Shown in pieces: positions 6,564 to 14,497 of a stretch of 20,038 nt of DNA. The first letter of the stretch is position 1. Every line of letters begins with the position of its first letter. The notes under the pieces were generated by a model that searched no databases, was not told where the DNA came from, and saw only the letters and a list, made by a program, of their open reading frames with translations. Where the stretch lies: NCBI GenBank assembly GCA_011526275.1, contig WTJP01000143.1, forward strand, positions 5,352 through 25,389, written 5' to 3'. This stretch comes from Candidatus Arcticimaribacter sp. Lineage in GTDB: Bacteria > Bacteroidota > Bacteroidia > Flavobacteriales > Flavobacteriaceae. A program made the translations under genes and the position numbers.

Positions 6564-7673
6564 TTAATGATGCTCGTGCTCTTCGGCGGCAAAACCGAAA
6601 TAAAGAGCAGAGAGCATGGTGAATATATACGCCTGTAAAAAGGCAACTAAAATTTCAATCAAGGAGATGGCAAAGGCCAATCCAAACGACAAGGGGCTTC
6701 CAATCCAACTTTTAAAGATGAACATTAAACCAATCAAGCTCATCAATACAATATGGCCTGCTTGCATGTTGGCGTATAAACGAATCAACAAGGAAAAAGG
6801 TTTAATAAAAATCCCAAGCACTTCAATGGGAATTAAAATGATGTATAACGGAAGTTTTGCAAACCAAGGCATGGTGCTGCCAAGGGGATCAAAAATGTGT
6901 AACCAGTAGTCTTTCGTTCCTGTAACATTGGTAATGATAAAGGTCAATAATGCCAGTCCGAAGGTAACCGCAATATTTCCTGTAACGTTTACCCCAAGTG
7001 GTGTCATCCCCAAAAGGTTGAGGAACCAAATAAAGAAGAAAATGGTTAGCAAGAAGTTGATGTATTTCTTGTACTTTTTCTCTCCAATGTTTGGTCGTGC
7101 AATATCGTCGCGAACATACAACACTATGGGCTCAAGGAAACGACCAACGCCTCCTGCTAGACCGCCGTTTTTCGCGTAAGATTCGGCTTGTTTTTTAAAC
7201 AAGACAAACATCAACACAACCACCAAAAACATGCTTACTACACTTTTGGTAATCGAAAAGTCAAGTGGTTTTGCATTGGTAGGGTGATGTTCTTCATCGT
7301 AGTTGATGGTCCCATTTGCGTCGGTGCGGTAAATTTTATTGTGGTAAAGGGCGTAATAATTTCCATCTACCTCAGCAACCGTTTCTCCGTGGTGGAATTT
7401 GGAAGACGAAAACACTTTTAACCCATTGTCCCACAAAATAATGGGAAGCGGGGCGCCAATGTAAACGTGTTCTCCTTTCTCGTTGGTGTAGGAAAACAAG
7501 CTGAAGTCATAGGCATCTTGCAAGTGATGCGCTATGTATTCTTTGATTTCTGTTTTAAGGTCTCCCGATTGAGCTTCTTCTTTTGTATTTGCAAGGCTTA
7601 CGCTAGCGAAAAGTAAAGCGAATAGAAGCGTGGCTTTTTTGACCTGGTCTAAAATAGTAGTATTGCTATTCAT
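6564..7673 (-). CDS. atpB: Fo ATP synthase a subunit with signal peptide and periplasmic N-terminal domain
   Basis: Subunit a forms the proton half-channels beside the c-ring. The essential arginine is R298 in FSLLIRLYANMQAGH, and the last helix has the conserved FLQAYIFTML (Q347). The protein is much longer than the roughly 270 residues of E. coli: residues 1-28 look like a cleavable signal peptide (KKATLLFALLFASVSLA), and about 30-138 form an added soluble, presumably periplasmic segment (IAHHLQDAYDFSLF, then YIGAPLPIILWDNGLKVF) before the first channel helix at about 143-160. This extension is, from memory, common in Bacteroidota. The ATG at 7673 is chosen over the one at 7706, since the latter lies beyond a promoter box at 7693-7700 and would spoil the signal peptide. 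Confidence 0.96.
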   Translation of the reverse strand: MNSNTTILDQVKKATLLFALLFASVSLANTKEEAQSGDLKTEIKEYIAHHLQDAYDFSLFSYTNEKGEHVYIGAPLPIILWDNGLKVFSSSKFHHGETVAEVDGNYYALYHNKIYRTDANGTINYDEEHHPTNAKPLDFSITKSVVSMFLVVVLMFVLFKKQAESYAKNGGLAGGVGRFLEPIVLYVRDDIARPNIGEKKYKKYINFLLTIFFFIWFLNLLGMTPLGVNVTGNIAVTFGLALLTFIITNVTGTKDYWLHIFDPLGSTMPWFAKLPLYIILIPIEVLGIFIKPFSLLIRLYANMQAGHIVLMSLIGLMFIFKSWIGSPLSFGLAFAISLIEILVAFLQAYIFTMLSALYFGFAAEEHEHH

Positions 7674-7692
7674 TCGAACTGAAATTCGAGTG

Positions 7693-7700
7693 CAAATGTA
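7693..7700 (-). promoter_or_regulatory. Bacteroidota -7 promoter box upstream of atpB
   Basis: TACATTTG, in the extended form TACATTTGCA, matches the Bacteroidota -7 consensus TAnnTTTG exactly and lies about 20 bases before the atpB ATG. No convincing -33 TTG is found at the ideal spacing; the nearest TTG (7726-7728) is 25 bases upstream. A dedicated atpB promoter is inferred, giving a very short leader. Confidence 0.6.
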
Positions 7701-7733
7701 GTGCATTAAAGCGGAAGGAAAAACCCAACAAGA

Positions 7734-8108
7734 CTATAATTTATTCAATCTATTAATTAAAATAGCTGTTTCTAAAATTAATGCGGTAAAGTAGGGAACA
7801 AAAAAGCTGAAACGTTCCGCTATACTTAGGACTCCGTCGGCTTTGAACAAGGGTTGTAATAAGAGGAAAAAAAGAACAAATTTTAGTCCGCTAGCGAACA
7901 AATAAATCCACGCAATCGCATGGCTCATGCGGTCGAATGCTTTGTTAAGCGCCCAGAGCAGGCACAGTGCAAAGAAAAAGTTTCCTAAATAGCATTCCCA
8001 GAAAAAGAGCGCTGCTGGTTGAAGACCTTGTTGTGTCAAGAGAAAATAGTGGCCGCTTCCCACCAAAAAGAAAAGCAAGATAAAGCCTAAAAAAAAGCGC
8101 CGATCCAC
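7734..8108 (-). CDS. Four-helix membrane protein of the atp locus, DUF6168/AtpI-like
   Basis: This 124-residue, strongly hydrophobic protein has four predicted membrane helices (FFLGFILLFFLV; LFFWECYLGNFFFALCLLWAL; IAWIYLFASGLKFVLFFLLL; FFVPYFTALILETAILI). Its size, topology and place between AtpZ and AtpB match the unnamed DUF6168 family of flavobacteria and resemble ATP synthase protein I (AtpI/UncI), which helps c-ring assembly; a similar role is an inference. I prefer the GTG start at 8108, two bases after the AtpZ stop. The longer ATG-initiated frame from 8192 would run through the AtpZ gene and adds residues that do not look like part of a membrane protein. It ends 60 bases before the atpB ATG. 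Confidence 0.7.
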   Translation of the reverse strand: MDRRFFLGFILLFFLVGSGHYFLLTQQGLQPAALFFWECYLGNFFFALCLLWALNKAFDRMSHAIAWIYLFASGLKFVLFFLLLQPLFKADGVLSIAERFSFFVPYFTALILETAILINRLNKL

Positions 8109-8110
8109 CG

Positions 8111-8326
8111 TTAAGAGAGCTTTTGGGTTTGTTGTTGAATGAGTCGCAGCACGACCAAGAGGGCAAAAACACAAAAACCGAGGGTAAACCACGGTTTTGA
8201 TGTTGTATAGCGGGTGTCAAAGTAATTGCCTGCTTGAACAGCCAAATACATCAATAGGCCAATTTGAACGGCCAATGAGAAAAAGACAAGCCAGCGATTA
8301 GGCTGTTTTTTCACGTTTCCCAGCAA
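8111..8326 (-). CDS. atpZ: AtpZ/AtpI family protein
   Basis: This 71-residue protein has two transmembrane helices (about 11-31 and 44-64) joined by a short loop, YFDTRYTTSKPW. An N-terminal positively charged stretch, a GxxxD-like loop and a C-terminal QQQTQK tail are the usual look of AtpZ. AtpZ, alone or with AtpI, is reported to aid ion (magnesium/calcium) handling and assembly of the ATP synthase in other bacteria. Its start overlaps the end of the bactofilin gene by 29 bases. A GTG at 8314 (giving MKKQPNRWL) is an equally plausible start that would shorten the overlap. It is followed two bases later by the DUF6168-like gene. Confidence 0.8.
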   Translation of the reverse strand: MLGNVKKQPNRWLVFFSLAVQIGLLMYLAVQAGNYFDTRYTTSKPWFTLGFCVFALLVVLRLIQQQTQKLS

Positions 8327-8678
8327 TGGATTTAACGTCTGCTGCCGATTTCATCGAACACTTGGCGTTGAATACAGCTCCTGATTCTACGATGAGTTTC
8401 CCAATCACCACTTCGCCTTCAATGATACTTGTTGACTTTAACGAAAGGCTTTCTTTTACTTCAATATTTCCTGTAAATCTACCTTCAACGTCGGCATAGG
8501 TACAGTTTACTTTCCCGTTGATAACCCCCTCTTTTCCAATCACTACTTTTCCTGAGGTAGTAATAGAACCTTCGAGTGTTCCGTCGATTCTGAAGTCTGC
8601 TTCAGAAACAATTTCTCCGGTGATTTTAGTGCTTCGCTCAATGCGATTGGGTTGTCCGTTGTGATCGTTATTTTTCAT
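8298..8678 (-). CDS. Bactofilin (polymer-forming cytoskeletal protein)
   Basis: This 126-residue protein has the bactofilin (DUF583) core at about 18-108: repeated short strands with conserved glycines and alternating hydrophobic residues (GTLEGSITTSGKVVIGKEGV, then GEVVIGKLIVESGAVFNA) that fold into a right-handed beta-helix and polymerise without nucleotides. The flanking tails are short, charged and probably disordered. Bactofilins scaffold cell-shape, stalk, polarity or motility proteins at the inner membrane. There is no transmembrane helix. The gene follows porW by 2 bases and overlaps atpZ, so it sits in a tight transcriptional unit linking an envelope lipoprotein to the atp genes. The family call is firm; the partner is unknown. 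Confidence 0.92.
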   Translation of the reverse strand: MKNNDHNGQPNRIERSTKITGEIVSEADFRIDGTLEGSITTSGKVVIGKEGVINGKVNCTYADVEGRFTGNIEVKESLSLKSTSIIEGEVVIGKLIVESGAVFNAKCSMKSAADVKSIAGKREKTA

Positions 8679-8680
8679 TT

Positions 8681-11149
8681 TTATGGTGTTTTGTGTATGG
8701 CTTCCCAGCTTTTAAAACGTTGAATTTGTTCATACTGAGCGGATAAAAGTACAAAATTATTTAGGTTCTGGTTGAAATTAGGAAGATCTCCCCACTTTTT
8801 AAGGAAATAATCGGTGTCGGGCAATTCCCCTTTGGTGTGCAGCACAATAAATTTGGTGTTTCTACTGTAAGCGTCTTGGGTAACCTTCCATGCGGTTTTT
8901 CCCTCTTCGGCCAATTGCTCTTGCAGTGCCTGAACAAGTGTGTCTAATGCTTGTTCTTCGGGGAAAGACAACACCCACTTATAGGTGTTTAACACCAGAG
9001 GTTTGTATTTCATTTGACGTTCTTCGTCCAAGCGCTCAAGGGTGGTTTTAGCTAAAACGCCCTCCTTGGTGTTAGGGTGAATTTCACGTAATTTTTTTAA
9101 GCTTAAAATATAGGCTTCCTCTCCGTCTAATCGTCCAACGGCAATGGCTTTCAAAAAAGCTACTTTGGGCGCCAAGGGCGTTCCGCTCACAATGACTTCA
9201 AGGTTTTCACAAGCCACAAGTACCCGTTTAAAATCTTGGCTTAAATAGGCGCGGTACGCTTTCTCATACAAACCGCTTGGGCTTTGATTTTCGGCTAGGG
9301 TATAGTTTTGTGGATCGCGCACAATTTGAGCGAAAGGCGAGTCGGGAAAACGGGAAAGGAGGGTGTTTTTATACGCCTGTGCTTTTTCTGGATCAGTACT
9401 TTCTAAAATTTTAAAGCTGTGATACAACGCGCTCACTTCTTGATTTTCGGTGGGTTTGAGTGCGAAGACTTTCTCAAAGCGAGCCAAGGCCAAGGCATTG
9501 TTTTTGAACTTTTCTTTGTACAAAATTCCCACGTCCAAATAGGCCTGTTTTCGGTCTTTGGCCAATGCCGCCAAGGCGAGGGTGTCGGTTGGAATTTGCT
9601 CTACAAAGAAGTCGGGGGTTTCAATAAAAAATGAAGTGTTTTCTTGTTCTTGAGTCGTCGCGGCGGTTGCCGTATTTTCAATGTTAACCGTGTTTAAGCG
9701 GTTCCAATTATCGGCGTTTGGTCGATTCCCCCAAGTCGATAAAAAGGCTTGTTTTCCTTGAACAACCAAGCGTTCGTTGTAAAAATAAAAGACGTTTGCA
9801 GCGTTGTTTCCAAAACTGAACAATCCTTTTTTCTCTTCTTCAATCGCGGCTAATTCTTTGGCGCGCTTTTCATCGATGACATTCTGGAAAAAGGCCAACT
9901 GCGCTTCTTTGGTCATGGCGGCTAAAGCGAGGATGCTGTCGGTCGACTGAATCACTTCTTCCAAGGCAATGACCTCATCTAAACCGTCGCGTTCGCGTTG
10001 CACATTGGTTTTTAGTCGCCCTTCCTCGGGGATTTCCCGTAACAAGCTGTCGAGATAGGCGCCTGTTTTAACATAGCCCCCTTCTTGGAAATGGTAGTCG
10101 GCCAACTCGCGGTAATTGGCCATTCTTGTCGAGGCATCTGCATAAGGGCTTTGTGAGGATTTATCGTAAAAACGCAAGGCCAAGCTGTCCTGCTCATTCG
10201 CCAGTAAATAGCGGGCTTCTTGTTGGTGAATGAGGTGGAGGTAGGGTTGGTTTTCAAAAAGCTTACTCAGTTTTTCCAGGGCGGGTAAAGGGCTTACCGA
10301 ATCGCGGAGCGCTTGCAAACGAATGGTTTGGAGTTTGGCCTGCATCCAGAATATTCGCGGTGCTTTTCGTTTCCAAGAAACAATGGTCTGGTAGGCTTGT
10401 CGGGCACTATCGAGGTACTGCGCCTGCTCGAGCAATTGTGCCTCGATGTAACGGTAGCGCGCTTTGGTCGTTTTATCTTTTTCTGCCAAGGCCGCTCGTG
10501 TAATATAAACCCGAGCGGAATCTTGATTTTTTAAGTTGAGATAGGCTTGCGCCACGGTCGCATTTACCTGAGCATAAAGCGGTGCTTTAAAAATCATACG
10601 CTGCGCTATAGGCTTGAGGTTATCCACAACCAAGGCATTATTTCCCAAACGCAAATTGGTTTTCTCCCGCCAAAGTTTGCCTTCATAATAGACTTCTTCG
10701 TTCCCAAAATAGCCTTCGAGTAAGAAATTAAACGCTTCAAGGGCCGGTAAAAAACGACGGTCAAAATAGCGGGCTTTCCCCAAGAGCAAATAGGCGTCTT
10801 GGATTTGTCTATTGCGCTGTTTGCCTCCAATGTTCATGGAGTGTTTTTGAATGGCCTTTACTGCTTTTTCTTCGGCAATTGTAAAACTGGGAATGCTGGC
10901 GTTACTCTCCTCGTCTTCCCCTTGCAGGGTGATAGGTTCAACGGGGAGGACGGCTAAAAAGTTGTCTCGGTTGTTTTGATAGAGGACTGCCTTCCCAATT
11001 TCCAAGGCTTCTTTTCCGTTAAAAAGCACATTGAATTTGGTGTTTAAGGCGTGGTATTCGCGGTTGACCAAGTTGTTCTTTTGGGTGGAGCAGGCTAAAA
11101 CCACTCCCCCTAGAAAAATCAACAGTACCGTGCGTGTGCTAAAGGTCAA
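8681..11149 (-). CDS. porW: PorW/SprE-like lipoprotein of the type IX secretion and gliding system
   Basis: This 822-residue protein begins with a lipoprotein signal (hydrophobic TVLLIFLGGVVLAC, lipobox cysteine C20) and is rich in TPR-like helical repeats, for example DAYLLLGKARYFDRRFLPAL at about 117-136 and more repeats near 535-590 and 630-700. The early motif HALNTKFNVLFNGKEAL (about 33-49) and the overall size match PorW (Porphyromonas) and SprE (Flavobacterium), an outer-membrane-associated lipoprotein needed for T9SS secretion and gliding. The start is a TTG at 11149: the frame is closed 12 bases upstream and has no ATG before the signal peptide. It is the head of the close run porW, bactofilin, atpZ, and lies 45 bases after the ABC ATPase gene. 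Confidence 0.88.
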   Translation of the reverse strand: MTFSTRTVLLIFLGGVVLACSTQKNNLVNREYHALNTKFNVLFNGKEALEIGKAVLYQNNRDNFLAVLPVEPITLQGEDEESNASIPSFTIAEEKAVKAIQKHSMNIGGKQRNRQIQDAYLLLGKARYFDRRFLPALEAFNFLLEGYFGNEEVYYEGKLWREKTNLRLGNNALVVDNLKPIAQRMIFKAPLYAQVNATVAQAYLNLKNQDSARVYITRAALAEKDKTTKARYRYIEAQLLEQAQYLDSARQAYQTIVSWKRKAPRIFWMQAKLQTIRLQALRDSVSPLPALEKLSKLFENQPYLHLIHQQEARYLLANEQDSLALRFYDKSSQSPYADASTRMANYRELADYHFQEGGYVKTGAYLDSLLREIPEEGRLKTNVQRERDGLDEVIALEEVIQSTDSILALAAMTKEAQLAFFQNVIDEKRAKELAAIEEEKKGLFSFGNNAANVFYFYNERLVVQGKQAFLSTWGNRPNADNWNRLNTVNIENTATAATTQEQENTSFFIETPDFFVEQIPTDTLALAALAKDRKQAYLDVGILYKEKFKNNALALARFEKVFALKPTENQEVSALYHSFKILESTDPEKAQAYKNTLLSRFPDSPFAQIVRDPQNYTLAENQSPSGLYEKAYRAYLSQDFKRVLVACENLEVIVSGTPLAPKVAFLKAIAVGRLDGEEAYILSLKKLREIHPNTKEGVLAKTTLERLDEERQMKYKPLVLNTYKWVLSFPEEQALDTLVQALQEQLAEEGKTAWKVTQDAYSRNTKFIVLHTKGELPDTDYFLKKWGDLPNFNQNLNNFVLLSAQYEQIQRFKSWEAIHKTP

Positions 11150-11194
11150 AAAAAAGCTTTAGTACTATAACTGAAAAAGCCGCGATTTAGTGTG

Positions 11195-11890
11195 TTATTG
11201 ACCCGAAAAATACGCCTCCAGTTCCTTTAATGTGGCTGCGCTTTTTGGCGTGTCTTTAACCACCTCTCCTTTTTCGAGCAAAAGAATGCGGTCGCAAACC
11301 TCGGTCACGTGGTTCAAATCGTGGGAAGACACCAAAAGGGTGGTCGCTTTGTTTTCTTCGCTAGACAAGAAGTTTTTTAAGCGAATTTGAGAACTCGGGT
11401 CAAGGTTGGCAAAGGGCTCATCTAGAATAATGAGCTCGGGTTGCCCAATAAATGCCGCGGCTAAACCAATCTTTTTTTGGTTTCCTTTTGAGAAGTCGCG
11501 GATGTACTTTTTTTGGTTGAGCACCTCCCCGTTAAAAAATTCTTCAAAGCGCCCCAAAAAGTCCTTCAACGTATGCGTGTCCACCTTGCGCAGCTGCGCG
11601 ACAAATTCAAAGTACTCCTCTGGAGTGAGGTAATCAATGAGGAAGTTTTCATCGATAAAGGCCGCGGTTTGCTTTTTCCATTCTTCACTTTTAGCCACCT
11701 CAACACCGCCAATGGTCACCGTTCCGGTACTGGCTTGAATTAGGTCGAGGAGCAAACTAAAGAGGGTGGTTTTTCCCGCACCATTATTTCCTACAAGGCC
11801 AAAGTGTTCGCCCTTTGAAATGCTGAGCGCGTCAAGCGAAAGAACGGTGGCATCGCCATAGGTTTTGGAGAGCTTATTGACTTCTATCAT
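11195..11890 (-). CDS. ABC transporter ATP-binding protein, partner of the DUF5687 permease
   Basis: This 231-residue ATPase has Walker A GNNGAGKT (34-41), a signature region FSKGNQKK (133-140) in place of LSGGQ, Walker B LIILDEP (153-159), D-loop ANLDPSS and switch histidine H190 in SSHD. The Q-loop position reads AFIDEN, so the usual glutamine seems replaced. The layout resembles CcmA/YhaQ-like subunits of ABC-2-type exporters. It starts 4 bases after the permease gene, so the two surely form one system. The substrate is unknown. A missing C-terminal regulatory domain and the short length are normal for the class. Confidence 0.92.
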   Translation of the reverse strand: MIEVNKLSKTYGDATVLSLDALSISKGEHFGLVGNNGAGKTTLFSLLLDLIQASTGTVTIGGVEVAKSEEWKKQTAAFIDENFLIDYLTPEEYFEFVAQLRKVDTHTLKDFLGRFEEFFNGEVLNQKKYIRDFSKGNQKKIGLAAAFIGQPELIILDEPFANLDPSSQIRLKNFLSSEENKATTLLVSSHDLNHVTEVCDRILLLEKGEVVKDTPKSAATLKELEAYFSGQ

Positions 11891-11894
11891 ATTG

Positions 11895-13355
11895 TTATTT
11901 ATTAAATGCTGCTATGGTTTCGTGTTTTTGTTCAATGTAGAGTTGGGTAATCTTTGTGGCCATTTGTTGGCGCAATAAAATTCCCAAAACGCCCGCCCCG
12001 GCCAAACAAAGAATTCCGGCCGTAGGGGAAATGAATTGAGCCGGCAGGCCATATAAAATTACAGGCAACACCATTTTTGGAATGGTGAGTAAAAATTGGT
12101 TCAGCGAAAATGCTTGGGTGTTGTCAAAGGCTTTGGCTTTGACATTGAGTTTCATGGGGGTTTTGTTGAGTAGCCCGCCAAAGAGGGTAATCCAAGTCCC
12201 CAGGCCTATATTGAAAAAAGAACCTGCAACGATAATCGCTAACACATCCCACCCAAAGTAAACATAGGGTACCGCTAAAAGAGTACAGAAAGCCGTGACA
12301 AAAGCCATGAGGTTCCACTTTGACAAGAGGTAATTTTTATACGAAAGGTTTTGGGTCATCAAGAGCTTGTAGTAGCTGCTGTCCCAAGCAGGAACATAGT
12401 TTCCAAAGGTTAAGGTAAATCCTCCGGTAACAAACATTCCAGCAAAAGCGAGGACATACGGCTGATTGCGGTAGATTTCTTGCGGGAAAAAGACCAAGCC
12501 GTAAAACAGAAAGAGGAAGGACATAACCACAATTTGACGTGGTCGAGCGTTTCGAATAACCAAGCGTAAATCGTTCTTTAAAAAAAGAGCGTCTTCTCCA
12601 AAGACATTTAAAAATGCAAATCCTCCTCCTCGAACTTGGGTCTTCTTTTTCTTTAAACCAGCATCCATATAAAACCCCCGCTTTAAGAAGGAATAAACGA
12701 GACGGTAACTGCATAAAGCAAGGAGGACAAAAAGGGCCAAATAGTTGGTGTCTTCTACCACACGGTCAAAGGCTTTTCCCACCCATGCACCGCTATCGAA
12801 AATGGAATAATAATCTAGGGCAACGGTGGACGCAAGGAGCAGGAGTAGGCCAACAAAAAAGCGGTTGTCTTTGTTGATGATGTAAATGATAAAATTGATG
12901 CAAAGCGTGGTGAGCACCAAAGCCATCCACCAGGCCGCGACCTGCGTCGCTAAATAGTCATCGCGATACATGGAAATGGCAAAGGGGAGGTAAATGATAA
13001 AAGGGGTCAAATTAAACCCTGAAAAGACCGAACGAAATAAAACCTGATTGATGATCTTGCTTTTTTTGAGGGGCAAAAGAATGAGGCTTTGGATATTGGT
13101 GACAGGCAATTGCTGCAAAAAGAAACGCAGGATAAATTCAAAAAAGAACAGGTACACTAGCACACTGTTGAATACTTCTAGCGGCTCTTTGGTTAATACA
13201 TTTTTGTTTAATCCCGGGTAAATAAAGCTTGCCCCCAAAACAAAAGCGCCTATGAAATAGAGCATGACCAAAGCCATGACAATTTTGATCGACAGTTTGG
13301 CTTCCCATTGTGGAGCGCGAAAGCTCTCTTTGAATTGTAAGGAAAATAAATTCAT
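11895..13355 (-). CDS. DUF5687 ABC-2-type membrane permease
   Basis: This 486-residue protein has about ten to twelve predicted membrane helices, with a cytoplasmic loop near 240-280 rich in lysine and arginine (GLKKKKTQVRGGG). The N-terminus MNLFSLQFKESFRAPQWEAK followed by a long first helix, and the central TFGNYVPAWDSSYYKLLMTQ, fit the DUF5687 family, the usual partner of the ATPase encoded next to it in Bacteroidota. The ATG at 13355 is preferred to that at 13412, because family members begin directly before the amphipathic segment and first helix, while the upstream 19 residues are polar and lack any membrane character. The transported substrate is not known. Confidence 0.85.
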   Translation of the reverse strand: MNLFSLQFKESFRAPQWEAKLSIKIVMALVMLYFIGAFVLGASFIYPGLNKNVLTKEPLEVFNSVLVYLFFFEFILRFFLQQLPVTNIQSLILLPLKKSKIINQVLFRSVFSGFNLTPFIIYLPFAISMYRDDYLATQVAAWWMALVLTTLCINFIIYIINKDNRFFVGLLLLLASTVALDYYSIFDSGAWVGKAFDRVVEDTNYLALFVLLALCSYRLVYSFLKRGFYMDAGLKKKKTQVRGGGFAFLNVFGEDALFLKNDLRLVIRNARPRQIVVMSFLFLFYGLVFFPQEIYRNQPYVLAFAGMFVTGGFTLTFGNYVPAWDSSYYKLLMTQNLSYKNYLLSKWNLMAFVTAFCTLLAVPYVYFGWDVLAIIVAGSFFNIGLGTWITLFGGLLNKTPMKLNVKAKAFDNTQAFSLNQFLLTIPKMVLPVILYGLPAQFISPTAGILCLAGAGVLGILLRQQMATKITQLYIEQKHETIAAFNK

Positions 13356-13444
13356 TTGATTCGTTCTTCTACTTATTGGTCTAAACTCTTCGGTTTTCGT
13401 TACAACGCCCATCGATTATTGTTTATTTTTACCACAAAAAAAAG

Positions 13445-14488
13445 ATGAGCACACATCAATTGCTAAGCGTTCAATCGATCGATCGACTCACGCCCTCCTC
13501 GGTGGCTATTTCCTTTGAAGTTCCAGCAGCCTTGCAAGCCGATTTTGCCTTTAAGGCAGGACAATATTTAAGTTTGGAAACCACGATAAACGGAGCTGCT
13601 GTTCGTCGTTCTTACTCCTTGTGCTCTGCTCCCCACGAAGGCACATTAACGGTTGGGATTAAGCAGGTTCCGCAAGGTGTTTTCTCTACTCATGCGAATG
13701 AGGAAATCAAGGTGGGAGATCAACTGGGTGTCGCGCCTCCAGAAGGCCGCTTTGTTTATGTCCCCAACGGTAGCGAAGGAGAAATTCTCTTGATTGCTGC
13801 AGGAAGCGGAATCACCCCTGTTTTTTCCATTTTAAAAACGGCTTTGGCCAAACAGGCAAACACCAAAGTGCGTTTGGTCTATGGGAATAAATCTCCTGAA
13901 GAAGTCATGTTTAAGGCAGAGCTTGAAGCGCTTGAAAAAGAACATGCCGATCAATTCAAGGTGCACTGGGTCTATTCGCAAAGCAATGAAGCCAATGCCC
14001 TCTTTGGTCGTATTGATAAAAGCGTAGTGAATTATGCCTTAAATCAGGCTGAAGCGCTACCCGATCAAGTGTTCTTGTGTGGTCCTGAAGGCATGATTGA
14101 AACGGCTAAAGAAAGTCTTGAAGCAGCGAACGTCGCGACAGAGAACATCCATTTTGAATTGTTTACTGCGGCTACAGCCGTTGCGCCTAGCGAAGCAAAA
14201 GCCGATGGACAAGTGGAATTGTTGATTACTGCAGACGGGGAGGATTTCAGCCTAGCAACGACTGAAGATAAAACCTTGCTCGATGCTGCGCTCAACCAAA
14301 AAATTGATGTCCCCTACTCCTGCCAAGGCGGGGTGTGCTGCAGTTGTATTGCACGTGTGACAGAAGGAAGTGCTAAAATGGATAACAATCAAATTTTAAC
14401 CGACGATGAAATTGCGGAAGGTCTTGTCTTAACCTGTCAAGCTTTTCCAACCTCAGCTAAGGTTAAAATCGATTATGACGACGTGTAA
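13445..14488 (+). CDS. PaaE-type flavin/2Fe-2S oxidoreductase (ferredoxin-NADP reductase-like)
   Basis: This 347-residue protein carries electrons from NAD(P)H through FAD to a plant-type 2Fe-2S cluster for a di-iron oxygenase or desaturase. Seen in order: FAD-binding barrel with RSYS at 55-58, NAD(P)-binding GSGITP at 120-125, CGPEGM at 212-217, and a C-terminal ferredoxin domain with cluster ligands C293, C298, C301 and C331 (CX4CX2CX29C). This is the PaaE architecture of phenylacetyl-CoA epoxidase, but no paaABCD genes flank it. Flavobacteria often carry it alone, where it may serve a fatty-acid desaturase or hydroxylase. It is divergent from the DUF5687 operon and converges on DUF6427 with 9 bases between the stops. 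Confidence 0.93.
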   Translation: MSTHQLLSVQSIDRLTPSSVAISFEVPAALQADFAFKAGQYLSLETTINGAAVRRSYSLCSAPHEGTLTVGIKQVPQGVFSTHANEEIKVGDQLGVAPPEGRFVYVPNGSEGEILLIAAGSGITPVFSILKTALAKQANTKVRLVYGNKSPEEVMFKAELEALEKEHADQFKVHWVYSQSNEANALFGRIDKSVVNYALNQAEALPDQVFLCGPEGMIETAKESLEAANVATENIHFELFTAATAVAPSEAKADGQVELLITADGEDFSLATTEDKTLLDAALNQKIDVPYSCQGGVCCSCIARVTEGSAKMDNNQILTDDEIAEGLVLTCQAFPTSAKVKIDYDDV

Positions 14489-14497
14489 GATTATCGC

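Noticed and set aside
12337..12714. A 125-codon minus-strand frame
   Set aside because: It is an out-of-frame shadow inside the DUF5687 permease; its composition (many Cys, Arg and Trp) is not protein-like.
13473..13490. Short repeat of ATCG units (TCGATCGATCGA)
   Set aside because: It is a three-unit run inside the start of the reductase gene, where it encodes ordinary residues; too short to be a repeat element.
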